A stretch of 64,000 nucleotides of DNA from Paracyclopina nana (Eukaryota; Arthropoda; Copepoda; Cyclopoida; Cyclopettidae), in contig JAGUCH010000002.1 in assembly GCA_019096065.1 (NCBI GenBank), positions 2,244,501 through 2,308,500 on the forward strand, in the 5' to 3' direction. The notes below the pieces were generated by a model that saw only the letters and a program-made list of their open reading frames with translations, had not been told where the DNA came from and made no database searches. The translations under genes and the position numbers were made by a program. This document shows, piece by piece, positions 1 through 9,671 of the stretch (within the stretch, counting starts at the first letter, position 1; the number at the start of each line of letters is the position of its first letter).

Positions 1-86
1 AACCCTTCTAGCGTCTAGACTTCATGGCGCCGTTGGTAAAGAACTCAGCGTCAGCCTGGCGCCGTGTTAACTATATTTTTTCTTAG

Positions 87-553
87 ATATGGGGTGGTTC
101 AAGAGGCACACCGCAAATTCATCACACCCCACTGTGGTAGTCACTGAGGGCTCATCAGGCACAGTCAATTTCAAACGCACTTGTGGCATCAAAACGATAG
201 AGCAGACCATAAGTTTGGGTGAAGAGCACTCGGAAACTCTTCCAAATGGGGAAATTGCTCAGGTAAATAATGATAGCGTTTCACTGATGGCTTTTAGCAT
301 GTCCTTTTTGCAATGCAGGGAATAACTGTGAGGGAAGGTGATTCGAATTTAATAACTCGGCTGGAATCTGCCAAATTGGGCAAAATGGAGATGATTCGGG
401 AGTTTTCAAAAGAAGGCATGATTCTGGTGAGAGTTTTCTCTTTTCTCCAATTCGATGCAAAATTAACATTACACTTCTGTATGTCATTATTTCCAGTACA
501 TCAAGCTACTTGATCGAGACTTTGAAGCCATCAGGCACTTTAAAAGATCTTGA
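87..553 (+). CDS. Fatty-acid-binding protein (FABP/CRABP family), 5'-truncated by window
   Basis: Cytosolic lipid-carrier of the FABP fold, binding fatty acids or retinoids in a beta-barrel. Three exons are visible: 87-262, 319-426 and 497-553, each with clean AG/GT borders and matching phases. The translation shows the family landmarks: an HPTVVV stretch, then KTIEQTISLGEEHSETLPNG, REGDSNLIT, and the C-terminal EAIRHFKRS, which resembles the usual R-x-(Y/F)-(K/E)-R ending. Exon sizes (176, 108 and 57 bp) match exons 2-4 of the classical four-exon FABP gene, whose introns fall near residues 24, 82 and 116. The first exon, about 24 codons, must therefore lie upstream of base 1. The ATG at 89 is internal, not the start. 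The gene is convergent with renalase, with 116 bp between stop codons and no canonical AATAAA seen. The ligand cannot be deduced. Confidence 0.85.
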
Positions 554-669
554 AAAACTTACCCATCAATTGACTCTATTCAATCTGACAAAAATTCAAT
601 ATTGTGAAAATCAGTATTTTTGCTATCTCTCATCATGTCAAAAGTTGTAACTAAATACAAGAAAGTAGT

Positions 670-1888
670 TCACAGTTTTGCAGCTAGAATTTGAACCATT
701 TTCTCAGCGGAGTCCAGACATCCATCAAAGTTTGATTTGGCCGCAAATCCATCCCCACCAGCAATCAAAAGTGGATCTTCACATAAAACCACAGCATTAG
801 GACAATCTGCAAATGGCGATGCCACTTGAGAGTAGCGCCATCTTTGACATTTCACTGACTTGGGCTCAGGCCAATCCGGATATTTTGCTTTGTAATGATT
901 CACCAGGATGTCTTGCACTTGCTCCACAGGAGTGTCCACGTGCTTTTCGCCCCATATAGTATTGGTATGAAAAATCACAGAAGTGGGCTCATTTTGGGCC
1001 AAATTGCTTTTCAGGCCTGAGAGGGCCGCGTAGCAAAAAATGGGATCATCCTTGATGTAATCAGCAGCCACAGGATGATCCTGGCCAGTTAGTTGTATGC
1101 TTGGCTCAAAATTGTCATAAAAGAGAGCCAAGCCATATCGTGACGTGTACTTGACTTGGCCAAGCTGACTGTTCATGGATTCTTGCAAAATCTGGTCCAT
1201 GCCACCGAGTTGCAAAATTTGAGGCACTGGCATGGTCAAAAGAGCCACATCAAAGACTTCTTGTTCACCACTCTACATCGAGTTAATTTAATTTTTGAAA
1301 ATGAAGTCCAAGCAAATATAGCACATTAGATGATTACCTGAGTGGAAATTTGAAGTTTTTTGTCCTCAGTCAGCTTGATGTTATTGATATGCCTACCAAA
1401 GCACACTGGGCTTGCAGATTTGCCAAAAAAGTGCTTCACCAGTGAAGAAGTTCCTTTGGGAGCCACAAAATCCTGCTTTGGCCCAGACACCTTGAAATTC
1501 TCAATTTTTGAGCTCATTTTGGCTAAAATTCCCTTTTGCACAAGCTCATCATAAACCTGTCTGAAAGCATAATTTTTAAGGTAATTATTCATAAAAAATT
1601 AGTTTTATTTTACTTGTGCTTGGTTTCATAGCCTGGAGTCATGGTGATGTACTGTGCTCCCAAATCAGCAATGCAATTGGGGTTATTAGGGCTTCTTGAG
1701 GTTGACATTCTCCCACCAGCTCCTCTAGCCTTGTCCCATATAGAAAGTTGAACATTTTTGCTGCTGCACAACTTTTCAGCCATAAATGCAGAGGTGGCAG
1801 CACTGGTTAAACCACCCCCTACCACTAAAACCAACATTCATTTGAAATTAATTGAATTTATAAATTACTTACGCAATATTTTGGTCAT
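670..1888 (-). CDS. Renalase (FAD-dependent oxidoreductase)
   Basis: A renalase-like flavoprotein; in animals renalase oxidises anomeric dihydro-NAD(P) isomers. Four exons: 1888-1873, 1824-1614, 1560-1338 and 1272-670, giving 350 aa, close to the roughly 340 aa usual for the family. The start is the ATG at 1888: the 16-nt first exon (MTKIL) splices onto LVGGGLTSAAT, giving the N-terminal dinucleotide-binding glycine motif. A second ATG at 1837 lies in the intron and would disrupt this motif. Other landmarks are GAGGRMSTSR, GAQYIT, NFKVSG..DFVAPKG, LTMPVPQIL, KCQRWRYSQV and the C-terminal AGGDGF..SNFDGC, all typical of renalase. Introns are 48-65 bp. No signal peptide is obvious. Tail to tail with the FABP gene. 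Confidence 0.93.
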
Positions 1889-2002
1889 TTTATCTAGATT
1901 TGTTTTTGTTGTTTTGAAACTTGAAAGGTGACAGGGCTGGCAGAGTTACCAGACACCGCCAAATACTTTGAGAAACAGCCACACACAATACTCTGTGGTA
2001 TC

Positions 2003-2008
2003 TTTATT
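2003..2008 (-). promoter_or_regulatory. Poly(A) signal of the tipE-type gene
   Basis: AATAAA on the minus strand, about 230 bp downstream of the tipE stop codon at 2236. It is the nearest canonical signal I see. Confidence 0.45.
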
Positions 2009-2235
2009 CCCTTTTTTAAACTGTATTTTGAAAGGCTTTATAGCATAATCTTGATATCTATGTATGTATGGACATATTTTGTGATGTCTGGACTTGATGT
2101 TGTATTTGATAATGTAGCTAAATGCTGATATAATGGCTAGAACCTTTTCTGAGGAGTCCCACACTCAATTGCAATTGGCCTAAAAATAAAGTTTTTCATT
2201 TCTTTGATAAAGAAGAAATAATGTTTTTTTTAAAA

Positions 2236-3422
2236 TTACAATTGCTCTTTTTCCTCTTGGTCCACTTGGTCCTCATACTTTTTGCACCTGGCTTGGCAGT
2301 AAGGGCAATACCAATAGAGCAGAATGATGAGAGACACCACAAAAATCACATTTGGTATGAGAATTGAAGCCACAATTGAGCCCATGGTTTCCTTGTAGTC
2401 ATACGTTTGCAGCACAATCCAAGGATTCTCTTGGCTGTAGTAGCATGGAAAAGTCAAGTCAGCCTCGAAAATCTCATTGTAATGGTTGGCAAAGGCTGGA
2501 CAGGAAATTTCAGGGGGATACCCACAACCCTTGATATTGACCAAAAGTGGCACATCTCTTCGAGTCTGTGCAAAAAAGCATTAATACAAGTTGCACACTG
2601 ATCGTCCCTCAATCTTCGGAGAATTGAAAAGATTACAGATGAACCGAGCCAACAATTTTTAGGCACATTATTTAGCAGTGCAAATGCATGAAAGTTATAT
2701 TTACTCCGAATACAGTGGGACGTTCTGTAGCTGAAAATCTCACTTCATTTTCCAAGGCATCGAATCTTGACAGGTTTTTCCACTCGCGCAGTTCGTCCAC
2801 GTGCGTGTTGTTTTTGTACGCAATGTCTGCGTACTGAACTCGCACTTGGTAGCATTGATACATGTCAGAAGTGCAGCCTTCGCGACAAGAGCTCCATAGG
2901 CAGTGACTTTTGCCTTGCTTCACCGATACATTTGTCACCTTACAGGACACTGGACTATTGACAAACCTGCATTTAAAAAAAATAACAAACCTCATAATTA
3001 ACCCAAGTGAGCCACTAAAGTCTAAATATTGACCTATGGCGTAGAGTTGAAATTGCTGGATCGAGGACAAATGGGACGAGGAACAGAAATGCAAATACAT
3101 TGACAATACACAGCGTCCCAAGGAAAAGGGAGGTGTAATACTTGAGGTTCTCCAAGCTGGTCATTCCTGAGGCTTCTTTCTGCAGCAGTCGTTCAGCTTC
3201 TTCCGCCTCAGCGGCAGCTGTTGCAGCAGCTGCTGCAGCTGCTATAACAACCGGGTCAGTCGGGTCAGGCGGCCGCCGCTCGCGCTTCCTTTTCCGCTTG
3301 GGAGGCTCAGGCTGGTCAACCAAATCTTCTTCCTCCTCCTCAAAATCCTCAGCCTCGTCGGTGTCCTCGATGGGCTCCTTGACCTCAAAAGTTGAGGGCT
3401 GAGGAGAATTTCGGTCGTCCAT
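2236..3422 (-). CDS. tipE: TipE-like sodium channel auxiliary subunit
   Basis: Membrane protein of the TipE family, auxiliary subunits of the insect voltage-gated sodium channel (para). Exons 3422-3034, 2966-2705 and 2565-2236 give 326 aa. There are two membrane segments, about residues 95-119 and 279-302, with a cysteine-rich extracellular loop between them, the family topology. Recognition rests on FAFLFLVPFVLDPA at the end of TM1, the CLWSSCREGC motif, and KGCGYPPEISC followed by FPCYYS before TM2; these match TipE itself better than the Teh paralogues. The N-terminal cytoplasmic part is unusual: an acidic run (about 20-36), a basic KRKRKRERR patch (42-50) and an alanine-rich tract (about 61-72). 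The first intron has a GTCAAT donor. The paralogue lies about 1 kb upstream in the same orientation. Confidence 0.9.
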
Positions 3423-4489
3423 TTTGCTAGAAAATTTGTTTATGTCAAATTACAACGGAATGTTGCAAGTGAAATTCACGCAACCTTGACCGCTTTACAT
3501 TCATTGTTGTGCACTCTTTTAAAAAACCTAGAGAGCATTAGTTTTTTTTAAAGCTTAAATTGTTTTGATTTTTTCAATAGTTTTGGTTTTATGACCAAGC
3601 AATTTTAAAGAGCCTTTTAGAGCCATGATTTTTCTTGTTTGAGTTTTATGTACATTGAAAGCTTTTAATTCATCAAAGTTCTTTAAATAAAAAAATCTGT
3701 GTTAAAAGCCCTTTTTTTAAAAAAAACGAAGATTGTTTAGGTTTCATGCAGCATACAAAAACACATTGATTTAGTCGGTACATACCCATTTTGTGTGTGC
3801 GTGATTTCCGCAATAATCAGCAGCCAAGGAAATCCATGGTTGAGCAACAAACAAGTCATTTTTGTTTGTTTACAACAAAATACAGAAGAGTAATCAAGAT
3901 AGAAAAAGAGAAGAGAGAGGACAATATTTTAGTATGCGAGATATAAAAGAGAAGGGGACAAATAAAAAGCTACCGCGAGCCAAAAGTGGCCCACTGTGCT
4001 TTTATAAAAATCCTGACCTGTAAAGTGACTGAATTCTAAAATGTATATAATTACTTGAAAAATTCATGCTCGAACTGCGAGATGTGTCCTAGTATGGAAA
4101 AATCGGTTCTGACAGCTTTGAGTGAGCACCAAGGACTGAATTTAGGCATCAGCTGACCACATCCAGTTTCACATCATACCTGTGCAACTCCCATTAAAGA
4201 CCACTGAATTATTTAATATGAAGCCAAAAAATAGTATAATTAAGCTGAGTCTTTCAGTACGTTGCTGCAAAACTGAGGAAAAATTGAAAATGTAAAACAT
4301 GAGTTCAGCTTCAATTTTTGCTCAAGTATGAAGGGCCATAATTTGGAATATCTTGATTTATTTCTGAGGTGCAAAATACAATGTTCATTAGAGCTTCCCT
4401 AAAATATATAATGTAGCAGTTTCAATAGAGTGAGGTCTGGTTTCTTGTTGTTGGTGACTTTGGCTGGGCAGAAAATAAATAGTATTCTT
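3423..4489. other. Intergenic: 3' UTR of the second TipE-family gene and promoter region of tipE
   Basis: About 1.07 kb between the two TipE-family genes. It must contain the 3' end of the upstream gene (minus-strand AATAAA at 4357-4362) and the control region of tipE. I see no TATA box and no further exon. A copy of the dispersed 11-mer CACGCAACCTT lies at about 3477. Confidence 0.5.
4357..4362 (-). promoter_or_regulatory. Poly(A) signal of the second TipE-family gene
   Basis: AATAAA on the minus strand, about 130 bp after the stop codon at 4490. Confidence 0.5.
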
Positions 4490-6230
4490 TCACAAATTGT
4501 CAGCATCATGGTCAATGCGGAATTGCAAATTACTACTGAGTTCATCGGTGTGTCCTCCATTCGAGCAGCAATCCAAGCTCATGTGTCCGGAATTGTCCAC
4601 ATTCAGCACTCTGGAGCAGGTAAACAAAAAGCCGCAACTCAGGACCAACAGAGTGGCTGGCACGATGAAAAAGACCATAAACAACCATCTGGTATGCCTC
4701 AAATCATATCTGGCCACGACAAATTCGGAGCTATCAGGCGTGTAGTAGCAAGGGTATCTGGAGGGAGCCGAGTGATTTCTGCCATCATTGCCATGGACTT
4801 CATAGAACTTAGCGCATTCCTCTTGAAGAGTGTTGACGCAGCCTTCCACATTGATCATCAGCCTTGACTGGTTAAATATCATGATGTCATCCTCGAACGG
4901 AAATCTGACGGCAGTAGGATCATATTTGTTCTCGTGACCTATCGTAAACAAAGAGTATATAGCAGTAGCTTTCAGTGCGCGGGGCGCGGACGGGCACGCT
5001 TGCCCTGCGTAGCCTGAGCACGCGCGCACGCTAGCGCGCTCTCGTCAGCGTAAACATTAAACAAATGTACCTTTTTCAAAGACGGTTTGGAGTGTAGTTA
5101 AATTGGTGGGCGCTTTGCCCAGGACTTGTTCTGGCAATACAGTCCCATTGATGCAATCTAAAGCCCTGAAATAGTCTGTCCCATTGAAACCTACGGAAGT
5201 GCAGGAAGTCAACAAAGTTGACCCTGGCTGCTCGTCAGCATCCCAAATTGTTTCTCCGGAATGGATGGCAACGGCTCTACGACAGTTGCCCAGCATGATG
5301 TTTTCGCCTGCGAAGAAGGGAGTGGAGATCTAATCAAGGTCACTGAGAAGAAGTAATTGTTCATTACCTGACATGATAATGACATTTTTCCCAGGAGTGT
5401 CAATGTCTGCGCATCTCCTTTCACACTTCCAATCGTGGATCCTGCCGCAGGTTCCTCGCTGGCAATCGTACATTCCCTCCAGGTCGATGCAGTTCCTCTT
5501 TTTCACGCAGTTCAAGTCGGGCTCTTTGCTGCCCCAAGTGCAACTGTAGACATCTGTGATATTCCAGCATTTGCCATCCTCACATTTGAATGTCTGATCC
5601 AACTGAGTGCATTCATGGTCTTTCTTGCAGTTCTTCTTCATCAAATGGTATCTGTCCAACGAGGGGCAGTTTTTGTGCACAATATCCGTACATTCTTCAA
5701 ACTCAACATTGGATCCATTGTTCCTCACGCTGCAACAAGGCTCTAATTATTGGAACTGCCAAGTTAATAAGGTGATACAAGGTTGCTTTCAAAGCTAAGT
5801 TAATGAAGGCATCTTGCATTGACTTGTTGATCAATGAGAAATTAGCCTAATTGGCTTACGTACTTCAAGATATCAGCGCCAGCAGTGACCTAGTTCGAGT
5901 CCGGCTTTCATCCTTGTTTCAGAGTACGCGCAGCGCCCCTAGAGGCCAAAATTGGCATTACCTAACATAGAGGTGAGTGCAGGCGCCTCCCCCTTTGGAT
6001 AAGCACCACTCGGAACAGGAGCTCCATCTGCAGGCTAAAATATCATCCTTTATCGTTTTCCGCTCAGTGGTGGTACACATAACTGGTATTTCGTTGATAC
6101 CACTGTTCATTTCGCGTTGCGTTGGCAAGTAAATGATGACCGTGAGGTAAACCAAAGCAACTGCACTCATTACAGCCACAGCCAAGCATAAGCAAAGGCT
6201 TCCACAAACGGCCCTTTCTCGTTTCTCCAT
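4490..6230 (-). CDS. TipE homologue (Teh-type) sodium channel auxiliary subunit
   Basis: Second member of the TipE/Teh family, 438 aa. Exons 6230-5962, 5729-5368, 5307-5071 and 4938-4490 are all phase-consistent. TM1 is about residues 11-35 and TM2 about 374-397, enclosing a long cysteine-rich ectodomain. The family motif CRWSSCSEWC follows TM1, and YPCYYTPDSS precedes TM2. The middle exon adds many extra cysteines (CKKDHECTQL, CEDGKCWN, CQRGTCGR), an EGF-like expansion absent from the neighbouring tipE; which Drosophila Teh it corresponds to is uncertain. The start at 6230 is the first in-frame ATG after a stop and has G at -3 and +4. An acceptor at about 6263 implies an upstream non-coding exon. 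The last intron carries a GC-rich insert (about 4975-5050). Confidence 0.85.
5840..5915 (+). repeat. tRNA-derived SINE-like fragment in a TipE-family intron
   Basis: Within the first coding intron, the plus strand carries an A-box-like TAGCCTAATTGG and, about 40 bp on, a near-perfect B-box AGTTCGAGTCC: the spacing of an RNA polymerase III internal promoter. The arms do not fold into a convincing tRNA, so a SINE relic is more likely than a tRNA gene. Confidence 0.4.
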
Positions 6231-9200
6231 TTCCACAGATGTCTACAACCATTGAACGCCTAAAAACTAATTAGATTATCAAGCTTGAAGTCAATTTGCA
6301 ATATCGGTTTTGTTTTTTGTTTTTTTGGGCTTGGAAGGAAACGTTTGGAAAAATGAATTATGGATGCTGCTCACGTTTATTTTCAGCAGAGCTGTTGATG
6401 ATGCCAATTGGCAGTCGAGTCCAGTGAGTCGAGATCTTTGTTTTGGACTCTTTAGTGCTTTGTGTGGCTGCTGCTGCTGCTGTTTCTTAGACTGTTCCAC
6501 TACTACTGTTGGTTTGTAGGATGTTGGGAGAAAGCACAGATCAATACTGGCCTCTAAATAGGCCTCACCGTCGTCGTCCTCTACAGCCTCTTTTGTCCGC
6601 ACAAGGGGGGAATTTCTCGCAAAATCCCCTGCATCGTTAGGCTAATATTCTTCAAGCTTGACTAAAAAATTATTGCAAATGAAAGCATGTGCTTTCATAC
6701 CTAAACTTTTCTTAAGAGCTCTGAGAGCTTTTGATTAATCTTACATTCACCTTTCTGCTCCTACAAAGGAAGTTTAATAGCAAAATCCACTTACCTTTAG
6801 TAAAGATGGGACCTTTCTTCATAAAGAGTCCATTTATGATCTTCCATGGGATTTTGCAAGTTTTTTTATGGGGAATCACGCAACCTTGCAAAATGTATTT
6901 TCCGCGAATTGGAATTAAATGATGTCTTTTTAAAAAAACCAAGTCAGCTGATTGAATTTCCAGGAAATTAATATTTCCCTCGAATGACAAACATGCACAA
7001 GTGCGTTTTAGCCTACTATTGCTACCCTAATAGAATTATACAAGTCGAACATCGAAGTATCGATTTTCTTCAAGTTGGCAATTCTCAAAGAAGTTCTGAG
7101 GCTTTCCAACGAATTATTTAGCTCCTCTTACTAGCATCACTTGGTCTATTTTTAGTGTAACTAGTGGTTATTCTAAAGAATTATGGGAGAAAAAAATCGG
7201 AACTTTAAGACTGAAATATTTTGCCATTTTCACGCAACCTTTCCATGTAGATAAGCTTTTATCTAATTTTTCCAGGCCCAATCTGATGATCAATAAGGCC
7301 AAATTAGTTGTGTGTTTGCTTGGTCTAATCAAATTATTCCGTACTGCACAACCTAGATGCATCCAGATACATTCAGAGAATAAGCTACTATTATAGGGCA
7401 AGTTTAGGCTTTGAGCCGAGCCTTACTGTAATGGTAAACTAGAAAGCCAGTCACTCAGCGAGTTCATAGCTCATTGAACAACCACTTTAAAGTCGGTTGA
7501 GTCATCAAATTCGCCAAAGTCGAGCTTTTTTGAAAGCTCTTCAGGAAGGCTCCGCACAGTGGATTATTTTTCTGTTCTGAGCTCCATAAAAAGAAATCAG
7601 AGCCAGAAATACATATGAATGTATTTTTGATCATTGCTGATATTTCTGACAATATATTGTACTGTGAACAGTTATGGATAACAAAAAGGGAAAAAATTAG
7701 CCGACAAAAATTATATTTAGATATAAGGCTTTCATCTTATTTTGTCAGTTTTTTAGTATAGCCTCTCTCGCTTTTGGCCCAGGGCAAATTCCTCGGATTT
7801 TTGATGATATTTTGCGGAATGCTTTTTTATAGGGAAAGCAAAGGATTTTCTTTACACTTCTACAAGAGACAACAAAGGACCAAAAGGAATCTTGGCGCTC
7901 GTGTTTGTTTGCACAACTTCCCTAATTTCATTAGGTTCCTTTTTTGAAGTGTAAGCAAATACAGCGAGAGTTGAAAAAATCATGGTATCTTTCCTTTATA
8001 AAAAATTCCAGCTTTGTTTACCAAATGTAACTTTTGGTATATACAGGATCGATGTCATCCACGGATCGCAATGTAGTATACTGCATAGCTATGCGTGACA
8101 TACACTAATTCATGCATGATCTTCCGGGCTGCATATTCATTACAGCTAGCAGACTATGGCATTATTAGTTGTTTTTTCAAGAGAAAAGAAGCATAGAAAG
8201 CCTTTTTTCACGTCAAAACAGTTTCGAGGTCAATTTTTGCCGACGTCCTGCAGTCAATGTATCGATATTCTCCACTAGTTTGTATGTATTCATGTATTCA
8301 AGTGTACTAGCTACGATTTGGCAGATTTCCTCTCCTCACTCAAAGCTGCCCAGCCTAATGAAATTCATAGTCATGCATAATCGAGTAGACAGGAATATCT
8401 GAGAATATTGTATATGTATGCATATATAAAAAGGAGAGCCTGCATGGAATAGTAAAAACTACTGAGAATACATAATATGTAAAAAAGATGCTTTCTCGCT
8501 GCTCGTTCGTTGGCATAGAAAATTGCTTTAGGTTGCTTACCTTGCGAAAAGCTGTGATTCTCACTTGTGAACGTGATCGGTGTTGAGAGTCAAGTGAAGT
8601 AAGCTGCTGTTCTTCTTCTCGCTCTTCTTTCCTAACAGCAGCAAACGTGCAATAGATTCACGACGACGAGAACAAAAGGCAACCGCGCGTCCGGAACAGA
8701 CGTCAGGAGAAAAAGGCCTTTTCCCTGGCTACTTCATAAACTTATTAAAAGTTTATTAAACAGCTACTTTTCCCCCAAAATACACAATTATCAATTTCCC
8801 GCCTAAGTTGTACATGAGCCATTGCTAATTAGGTGTCCGAGGCGTTCTTGGATAATTTGAGCGGGGATGTCTTGAAAATATATTTCTGCAGATTTTGTCT
8901 GCATCATAAGGCCGAAAATTGTTATTTTACACAATCAATTCCTCTTAAAAGAGGCTAGAGTAATAGATGACATTTTCTTGGTGCAAAAGCAGAAGCCGCT
9001 AAAAAACCTAAACAGTTTTTTTTCAAGTTCGCCGATATGCTCATTGTTTTGAAGGCTTAAATGCTTCATAAGCTTCTACTCGCAAAATATATCACAGGAT
9101 GAAGCAGTGATTTTGTTTAATGCTAAACATGAGCCTAATAAAAATTGCCTCGTTTCGCAAGACCGAAAAATGTCGTCAACAAAATTCCAACTTCTGATTG

Positions 9201-9553
9201 GACATCGCAAATTTGCACCTGATTTTGATTGGTCCATTGATGTCGTCATGCGCTCTTACATCATCCAGCGTCTTTAATTCCCCTCACTGAGAAACGCGCG
9301 TTGATTTCCCAAAAATGCTACGCTCAAATTATTGCGTTGCTCTATGAAAATGACCTTTGTAAAGGCCTTTGATGACTGTTCCGGACATGTGGGTAGCATC
9401 GTAAAACTTTCGTTCATATGGGACGAGGTCCGTGCGCGAGCGGAGCGCGCTTTCTCGTGAATCTGCTGTCACACACCGTCGAAGTCGACGAGAAGGCTTT
9501 CTCTTTCTTACTGCTATGCTAGCCTGCAACTGGCCAGAAAGATCCCGATACCA
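6231..9553. other. Upstream region of the TipE-family cluster, no coding exon seen
   Basis: About 3.3 kb without credible coding sequence. Noted here: a CTG run (about 6466-6482), two copies of CACGCAACCTT (about 6877 and 7231), and a segment at 8825-8870 that is similar to one at 43785-43845 (shared TAATTAGGTGTCCGAGGC). Several CCAAT-type boxes lie around 9195-9235. A possible 5' UTR exon is listed separately. Confidence 0.5.
8541..8700 (-). other. Possible non-coding 5' exon of the upstream TipE-family gene
   Basis: On the minus strand a strong donor, CGCAAG|GTAAGC, ends at 8541 and is preceded by a stretch without long ORFs and with higher GC. A CRE-like TGACGTCT lies near 8700. The next minus-strand acceptor that leads into coding sequence is at about 6263, so this is a candidate first exon with a 2.3-kb intron. 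Inference only. Confidence 0.3.
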
Positions 9554-9671
9554 TCATGCAAGGGCAAAGTCTGCAGAGCCAGCCTACAAATGCAACCAAA
9601 TCTTAGACAAATTCATTGAATAAGCAGGTTCCACATAGCCTACTTGTACCGATCAAGTAAGTATGTTTTCT

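Noticed and set aside
1610-1837. ATG at 1837 as the renalase start
   Set aside because: It lies in an intron; the spliced start at 1888 restores the conserved N-terminal glycine motif.
6291-6602. 103-codon minus-strand frame upstream of the TipE homologue
   Set aside because: Includes a Gln run from a CTG tract; no acceptor/donor logic, and it lies between the candidate 5' exon and the coding exon.
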